Assembly (NCBI GenBank): GCA_035542775.1
Contig: DATKKX010000350.1
Location: 1 to 10,632, forward strand
DNA from: DATKKX01 sp035542775
GTDB taxonomy: Bacteria > Planctomycetota > Phycisphaerae > UBA1845 > UTPLA1
Reading direction: 5' to 3'
Length of the DNA: 10,632 nucleotides
The translations under genes were made by a program, and so were the position numbers. The notes beneath the pieces are model-generated. The model was not told the DNA's origin, did no database searches, and saw only the letters and a list, made by a program, of their open reading frames with translations. Of the stretch, positions 5,850 to 10,632 are shown piece after piece. Positions within the stretch are counted from its first letter, which is position 1. Each line of letters begins with the position of its first letter.

Positions 5850-7091
5850 ATGGGCAACCATTTCATCACTCCCAAGGACCGCCTCAGCGCCCCGGACGGC
5901 ACAGGCGCCGCGTCTCCCAGATCGCGCCGCCTGCTACGATGGGGATGCGCCGCGGGCGGCTGCTTCGCAATAGTGATCGCCGTGGCAGCGCTCGGCGGCT
6001 GCAAGCGGAGCGAGGCGGAAGGCCGGACGCCGTCCGCGGCGGACGCGGGAGTCCCTGTCTCCGTCGCCGAGGTTCAGCAGCGCGACGTGCCGGTGCAGCT
6101 TCGCGCCATCGGCACGGTGGAGGCCTATCGGATTGTCTCGATCAAGAGCCAGGTGCAGGGCGAGCTCACCGAGATCTGCTTCAATGAAGGCCAGTACGTG
6201 AATCAGGGGGACGTGCTGTTCAAGATAGACGCCCGACCGTACGAGGTGGCTTTGCGGCTGGCGGAGGCCACTCTGGCCAAGGACAGCGCCCTGGCCAAGG
6301 ACGCGGAGGCCGAAGCGGTGTGGATGAAGGATCTGGTGGGCAGCGAGGCCGCGGCTCAGCGCGAGGGGGAAAAGGCGCGGGCGGCGGCGGATGCCGCCTG
6401 GGCCCAGGTGGATGCGGATAAGGCCGCCGTCGACAATGCCAAGCTGGACCTGGAGTGGTGCACGATCAAGGCTCCCTTCGAGGGCTACACCGGCAGCCTG
6501 ATGGTGCATCGCGGCGCGATCTTGAAATCCCGTGAAACAGAGCTGATCTCTCTAAATCAGGTCAGGCCGGTTTATGTGACCTTCTCGGTGCCGGAGAACC
6601 AGTTGGGGGATATCAAGGCCAACAGCGCTATCGGTTCCCTGGAGGTGGACGCGACCTTCCCGGGTGAGGAGGAACCGCCTATACGCGGCACGCTTTCCTT
6701 TCTCGATAACCAGGCGGATCGCACAACCGGCATGATCCGCCTGAAGGGCACCTTTGCGAACGAGGACAAGCGCCTGTGGCCGGGCCAGTTCGTCAACGTG
6801 GCGTTGACGCTGGCACAGGAACACGGCGCCGTTCTCGTGCCGACCCAGGCGATTCAGACTGGACAGAAGGGGCAGTATGTGTTTGTCGTCAAGGAGGACC
6901 AAACGGTGGAGATGCGCACAGTCACGCCCGGGCGCGAAGTAGACGGCTGGACGGTGGTCGGGGGCGGGTTGGAAGCCGGCCAGACGGTGGTGACAGATGG
7001 CCAACTGCGGCTGGTTCCCGGAGCGAGAATCCAGCAAAAGAACGTACCGCCCGCCAGCACTCAGAGCGCGACGACAAAGGCTTCTTCATGA
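5850..7091 (+). CDS. RND efflux periplasmic adaptor (membrane fusion protein, MdtA/AcrA-like)
   Basis: The protein has 413 residues. A basic N-terminus (RSRRLLR) and one hydrophobic segment (~32-49) precede LGGC with Cys51. That resembles a lipobox, so the protein may be a lipoprotein anchored in the inner membrane; otherwise the segment is an uncleaved anchor. The adaptor domains follow in order: biotinyl-lipoyl-like half-motif ~88-128 (VSIKSQVQGELTEI, then EGQYVNQGDVLFKID), an Ala/Lys/Glu-rich helical hairpin ~130-203, the second lipoyl half (TIKAPFEGYTG, 205-215), a beta-barrel ~237-320 with LDNQADRTTGMIRLKGTF and LWPGQFVNV, and a membrane-proximal domain ~325-395. Such adaptors link an RND pump to an outer-membrane channel. 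GGAG at 5838-5841 is 8 nt before the ATG. The stop overlaps the start of the pump gene (ATGA), implying translational coupling. Confidence 0.95.
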   Translation: MGNHFITPKDRLSAPDGTGAASPRSRRLLRWGCAAGGCFAIVIAVAALGGCKRSEAEGRTPSAADAGVPVSVAEVQQRDVPVQLRAIGTVEAYRIVSIKSQVQGELTEICFNEGQYVNQGDVLFKIDARPYEVALRLAEATLAKDSALAKDAEAEAVWMKDLVGSEAAAQREGEKARAAADAAWAQVDADKAAVDNAKLDLEWCTIKAPFEGYTGSLMVHRGAILKSRETELISLNQVRPVYVTFSVPENQLGDIKANSAIGSLEVDATFPGEEEPPIRGTLSFLDNQADRTTGMIRLKGTFANEDKRLWPGQFVNVALTLAQEHGAVLVPTQAIQTGQKGQYVFVVKEDQTVEMRTVTPGREVDGWTVVGGGLEAGQTVVTDGQLRLVPGARIQQKNVPPASTQSATTKASS

Positions 7092-10000
7092 ACATCTCGG
7101 CGTTATTTGTGCAACGGCCGGTCATGACCAGCCTGGTCATGCTGGGCATCGTCATATTCGGCGTGATGAGCTATCGCACGTTGCCGGTCAGTGACCTGCC
7201 CAACGTGGACTTCCCCACCATTCAAGTGGCGGCGAGCCTGCCGGGGGCCAGCCCGGAGACGATGGCTTCGTCAGTGGCCACGCCGCTGGAGCGGGAGTTC
7301 TGCACCATCGCGGGCATCGACAACATGACGTCGTCCAGCACCTTGGGCAACACTCAGGTCACGGTGCAGTTCAGCCTGGAGCGCGACATCGACGCCGCCG
7401 CGCAGGACATCCAGGCCGCGATCGCCCGGGCAGCAAATCGTTTACCGCTAGGCATGCCCTATCCGCCGTCCTATCGGAAGGTGAACCCCGCAGACCAGCC
7501 GGTGCTGTATCTGGCCCTGACCTCGACGGCGCTGCCGTTGTACACCTTGAACGAGTACGCGGACACGATGATGGCCCAGCGAATCTCGATGGTGAACGGC
7601 GTGGCCCAGGTCATGGTATTCGGCTCGCAGAAGTATGCCGTTCGCGCTCAGGTCAACCCTGAATTGCTGGCCAGTCGTGGCATCGGCATCGACGAGGTCG
7701 CCAACGCCATCGCCCGAGCCAACGTCAACCTGCCAGTCGGCGTGTTTGACGGCAAGCACCAGGCATTTACCGTCGAATCCACCGGCCAACTCATGGATGC
7801 CGCCTCTTACCGGCCGATGATCGTGGCCTATCGCAAGGGCAGCCCGGTGCGGCTGAGCGATCTGGGTCGGGTCATCGACAGCACGGAGAGCAACAAGACC
7901 GCGGCGTGGTTTGTCAATGAGCGCGGCATGGTGCTGGCCATTCAGCGCCAACCGGGCACAAATACGGTGGAGGTGGTGGACGCCGTCAAGCAGTTGCTGC
8001 CCAGCTTCCAGGCCCAGTTGCCGGCATCGGTGAAGATCAACATTCTCTACGATCGGTCGGAATCCATTCTCGCCTCAGTGCAGGACGTGAAGTCCACGCT
8101 GTGGCTGACATTGACGCTGGTCGTGCTGGTCATCTTTCTCTTCCTGCGAAACGTCCGGGCGACATTCATTCCCAGCGTGGCCATCCCCATGTCACTGGTA
8201 GGGACGTTCGCGGTGATGTACCTGCTGCACTACAGCATGGACAACTTCTCGCTGATGGCCCTGACACTGTCGGTCGGCTTCGTGGTCGACGACGCCATCG
8301 TTGTTCTCGAAAACATTGTCCGCCATCTCGAACACGGCAAGGGGGTTCTGCAGGCCGCCCTCGACGGATCCAAGGAGATCGGCTTCACGGTCATCTCCAT
8401 GACGCTGTCGCTGGCCGCGGTGTTCATCCCCGTGCTCTTCATGGGCGGCATCATCGGCCGGTTGTTGAGCGAGTTCGCCGTCACCATCGGCGTGGCCATC
8501 CTGGTTTCCGGCGTGGTCTCGCTGACGCTGACGCCCATGCTGTGCAGCCGGTTCCTCAAGCCGCCAACCGAGGAGCATCACGGCCGATGGTTCACCCTGT
8601 CGGAGAATGCCTTCAACGCGATGCTGGCGGTATACGATCGGATGTTGAGCTGGGTACTGCGACACGGGCTGGTTACAGTGGCGGTGTCCGCGGTGGTGCT
8701 GGTTGCGACCGGCTATCTCTACGTCATCGAGCCCAAGGGCTTTTTGCCGAGCGAGGACACGGGCCGCATTTTTGCCCAGACCGAGGCTCCGGAGGGCATT
8801 TCCTTCGAGTCGATGGTCCGGCATCAGCGAGCGGTCGCCGAGATCGTCCAGGCGGATCCCAACGTGGAGTCGTTCATGTCGAGCTGTGGGGCCATGGGCG
8901 GAGGACGGGCATCCTCGGCCGCCAATCTCGGCCGGATGTTCCTCAAGTTGAAGCCGCGTTCGGAGCGCACGAAATCGGTCGATGAGCTCATCCAGGATCT
9001 GCGGCGGAAGGTCGCGGTCGTGCCGGGCATCAAGGTCTATTTTCAAAACCTCCCGCCCATCCAGATCGGCGGCCAGCTCACCAAGAGCCAATACCAGTAC
9101 ACGCTGCAGGGGCCCGACACCGACGAGCTTTACAGCGTGGCGCCTCTGCTGGCGGAGCGGATGAGAGGTTTCGAAGGCTTCCAGGACGTCACGACAGATT
9201 TGCTGCTGAAGAACCCGCAGGTGAACGTTGAAATCGACCGCGACAAGATGAGCTCCTACGGCGTCACCGCCGAACAGATCGAGGTGGCCCTGGGCAGCGC
9301 CTATGCCTCCACCCAGATCTCAACGATCTACGCCCCCAACAACCAGTACCAGGTGATCCTGGAAGTGGACGAACAGCATCAGGCCGACGTAAACACGTTG
9401 CCGCTGTTGTATGTCCGCTCCTCGTGGGGTCAGCTGGTGCCGATCAGTGCCCTGGCCCGAATCAGGCGCGACGTCGGCCCGATGGCAGTCAACCATCTGG
9501 GACAGCTCCCCGCCGTGACGGTGTCGTTCAACCTCAAGCCCGGCTACTCGCTCGGCCCGGCCGTGGCCCAAGTGGAGCAAGTGGCCAAGGAGACGCTGCC
9601 GCCGACTATCAGAACGAGCTTCCAGGGCACCGCCCAGGCGTTTCAGTCGTCCATGAAGGGTCTGCAGGCCCTGGTGATTCTCTCCATTCTGGTCATTTAC
9701 CTCGTGCTGGGCATCCTGTACGAGAGTTACATCCACCCGATCACCATTCTGACGGCGCTGCCCTTCGCCGGATTCGGCGCGCTGGTGACGCTGCTGGCGT
9801 TCAGGATCGAGCTGAGCCTCTACGCTTTCGTCGGCATCATCATGCTGATCGGCCTGGTCAAGAAGAACGGCATCATGATGGTCGACTTCGCGATTCAGGC
9901 GCGGAAGGAAGGAAAGTCGGCCCGCGACGCGATTCATCAGGCCTGCCGGGTGCGATTCCGCCCGATCATGATGACCACGATGGCCGCGCTGGTCGGCACA

Positions 10001-10225
10001 TTGCCGATCGCGCTGGGGCTCGGCGCGGGCGCCGAGTCGCGCCGCCCGCTGGGTCTGGCGGTGGTGGGCGGACTGCTGTTCTCGCAGTCTCTAACCCTCT
10101 TTGCCACGCCGGTGTTCTATCAATATATGGAAGCCTTTCGCGCCTGGGTCATGCGTCGGTCGGTTGTGCCCGAGGCGGTGGCCGCCGCGGAAACGGCGAT
10201 CAGCCCTGTTGTCGGCCCCCCGTGA
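7088..10225 (+). CDS. RND efflux transporter, HAE1 (AcrB/MdtB/MdtC-like) family
   Basis: The protein has 1045 residues, full length for an HAE1 pump. TM1 (~10-28) follows the typical SALFVQRPV start. Two large periplasmic loops and the TM2-6 and TM8-12 bundles are present. The proton-relay pair Asp401-Asp402 sits in VGFVVDDAIVVLEN (TM4), and Lys926 in GLVKKNGIMMVDFA matches AcrB Lys940 in TM10, so the proton path looks intact. The C-terminal SRRPLGLAVVGGLLFSQ is also typical. It should work as a trimer exporting hydrophobic or amphiphilic compounds by proton antiport; the substrate cannot be read. ATG at 7088 overlaps the adaptor stop, with AAGG about 7 nt upstream. The frame is open upstream to 6776, but that part only reads through the adaptor gene out of frame and is not coding. 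No outer-membrane factor gene follows, so the channel must come from another locus. Confidence 0.97.
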   Translation: MNISALFVQRPVMTSLVMLGIVIFGVMSYRTLPVSDLPNVDFPTIQVAASLPGASPETMASSVATPLEREFCTIAGIDNMTSSSTLGNTQVTVQFSLERDIDAAAQDIQAAIARAANRLPLGMPYPPSYRKVNPADQPVLYLALTSTALPLYTLNEYADTMMAQRISMVNGVAQVMVFGSQKYAVRAQVNPELLASRGIGIDEVANAIARANVNLPVGVFDGKHQAFTVESTGQLMDAASYRPMIVAYRKGSPVRLSDLGRVIDSTESNKTAAWFVNERGMVLAIQRQPGTNTVEVVDAVKQLLPSFQAQLPASVKINILYDRSESILASVQDVKSTLWLTLTLVVLVIFLFLRNVRATFIPSVAIPMSLVGTFAVMYLLHYSMDNFSLMALTLSVGFVVDDAIVVLENIVRHLEHGKGVLQAALDGSKEIGFTVISMTLSLAAVFIPVLFMGGIIGRLLSEFAVTIGVAILVSGVVSLTLTPMLCSRFLKPPTEEHHGRWFTLSENAFNAMLAVYDRMLSWVLRHGLVTVAVSAVVLVATGYLYVIEPKGFLPSEDTGRIFAQTEAPEGISFESMVRHQRAVAEIVQADPNVESFMSSCGAMGGGRASSAANLGRMFLKLKPRSERTKSVDELIQDLRRKVAVVPGIKVYFQNLPPIQIGGQLTKSQYQYTLQGPDTDELYSVAPLLAERMRGFEGFQDVTTDLLLKNPQVNVEIDRDKMSSYGVTAEQIEVALGSAYASTQISTIYAPNNQYQVILEVDEQHQADVNTLPLLYVRSSWGQLVPISALARIRRDVGPMAVNHLGQLPAVTVSFNLKPGYSLGPAVAQVEQVAKETLPPTIRTSFQGTAQAFQSSMKGLQALVILSILVIYLVLGILYESYIHPITILTALPFAGFGALVTLLAFRIELSLYAFVGIIMLIGLVKKNGIMMVDFAIQARKEGKSARDAIHQACRVRFRPIMMTTMAALVGTLPIALGLGAGAESRRPLGLAVVGGLLFSQSLTLFATPVFYQYMEAFRAWVMRRSVVPEAVAAAETAISPVVGPP

Positions 10226-10269
10226 GAACTGTTGCTTCGAATGCGGTTTGAGTGGAAGATCGGGCGCCG

Positions 10270-10292
10270 CCGACGGGAGCGTGAACCGTCGG
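10270..10292. terminator. Stem-loop after the RND operon, possible terminator
   Basis: CCGACGG (10270-10276) and CCGTCGG (10286-10292) form a perfect 7-bp GC-rich stem with a 9-nt loop, 45 bp after the pump stop and 29 bp before the next ATG. AAACA follows rather than a T-tract, so intrinsic termination is doubtful and the stem could equally be chance in GC-rich DNA. Confidence 0.25.
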
Positions 10293-10320
10293 AAACAGAT
10301 CGACCCAGGTGACCGCAGCC

Positions 10321-10632
10321 ATGATGGCCCCCCCGAACGGATCTCCCGCGCCGAAGACCAGCGTGGTTTTCTTTATGGCTGCTGTGGCGATCTCGCTTTT
10401 GGGAGCGCTGCTGGAATTCCCGGACAAGGTGGCAGTGTTCGGTCAGGCCCGGCTTTACCTGGACGGGCCTGACGACTACATGCAGACTTGGCGGGCCAGG
10501 CAGATCGCCGACGGGTCGGCTCTTCGCATCCGTCATATCGCGGAGATCAACTTTCCAGAAGGGGCCGAGCTGCATTGGACCGCGCCCATGGACTATTTGC
10601 TGGCCGGCGCGGGTCTGGTATTCAGCGACGCG
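10321..10632 (+). CDS. N-terminal part of a putative multi-pass GT-C-type glycosyltransferase (partial)
   Basis: A frame starting with ATG ATG at 10321 stays open to the window edge (104 residues, no stop). A hydrophobic segment at ~14-33 (VVFFMAAVAISLLGALLEF) looks like the first membrane helix. The next loop contains DGPDDYMQTWRAR (49-60) and NFPEGAELHWTAPMDYLL (77-94). An Asp-Asp followed by a Met/Arg-rich helix, then a Pro-Glu-Gly...His-Trp...Asp pattern, is what I recall from bacterial GT39/STT3-like membrane proteins, in which acidic residues of the first extracytoplasmic loop are catalytic or bind metal. The family call is tentative because only the start is visible. AGGT at 10307-10310 is a weak ribosome-binding site. 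An in-frame GTG at 10309 is an alternative start. It is 95 bp after the pump gene and probably a separate unit. Confidence 0.65.
   Translation, partial: MMAPPNGSPAPKTSVVFFMAAVAISLLGALLEFPDKVAVFGQARLYLDGPDDYMQTWRARQIADGSALRIRHIAEINFPEGAELHWTAPMDYLLAGAGLVFSDA

Noticed and set aside
6776..7087. Upstream extension of the RND pump frame within the adaptor gene
   Set aside because: The extension is Arg/Gly-rich nonsense relative to the adaptor frame. The canonical pump N-terminus starts at the ATG overlapping the adaptor stop.

Overview
The window is GC-rich bacterial DNA of ordinary chromosomal character. I infer a Gram-negative, most likely a planctomycete (Phycisphaerae-like) or a relative. The supporting signs are the long sigma-54 factor, a PAPS-type sulfotransferase, an RND pump operon, in-frame heptamer 'ACTCAGC' tandem repeats, and dispersed palindromes of the GCACGGACAAA...TTTGTCCGTGC type. 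I associate those two repeat types with planctomycete genomes from memory. The assignment is an inference, since no rRNA or marker phylogeny is available here.

Layout. (1) Positions 1-359 hold the 3' end of an unrecognised plus-strand gene whose C-terminal tail carries a 7-nt tandem repeat. (2) The 116-bp convergent gap 360-475 holds two adjacent hairpins. The first belongs to a palindromic repeat that recurs, inverted, at 3752-3783. (3) A minus-strand sulfotransferase gene occupies 476-1489. (4) A 617-bp divergent intergenic region follows, with a compound palindrome, an AT-richer stretch and an orphan Shine-Dalgarno/mini-ORF. (5) rpoN (sigma-54) is at 2107-3648. (6) A 271-bp gap carries the second palindrome copy and a small inverted/direct-repeat cluster. 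(7) A long-chain trans-polyprenyl diphosphate synthase gene is at 3920-4891. (8) A 290-bp gap ends in a possible promoter and an inverted repeat that could be an operator. (9) A three-gene cluster runs from 5182 to 10225: a TetR-family regulator, a periplasmic adaptor and an RND inner-membrane pump. The genes are separated by 14 bp and then joined by an ATGA overlap. (10) The start of a multi-pass GT-C-like glycosyltransferase runs off the right edge from 10321.

The clearest functional unit is the tetR-adaptor-RND operon. The regulator probably senses a compound exported by the pump and represses its own operon. The adaptor and pump would span inner membrane and periplasm, and an outer-membrane channel must be supplied from elsewhere because none is encoded directly downstream. 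The polyprenyl synthase probably makes the side chain of menaquinone or another long-chain isoprenoid, and rpoN is a global transcription factor. The sulfotransferase and the partial glycosyltransferase may belong to envelope or polysaccharide modification, but nothing here links them.

I found no convincing undescribed system. The items most worth a second look are the dispersed palindrome family, the heptamer repeat inside a reading frame, and the inverted repeat upstream of the TetR gene.
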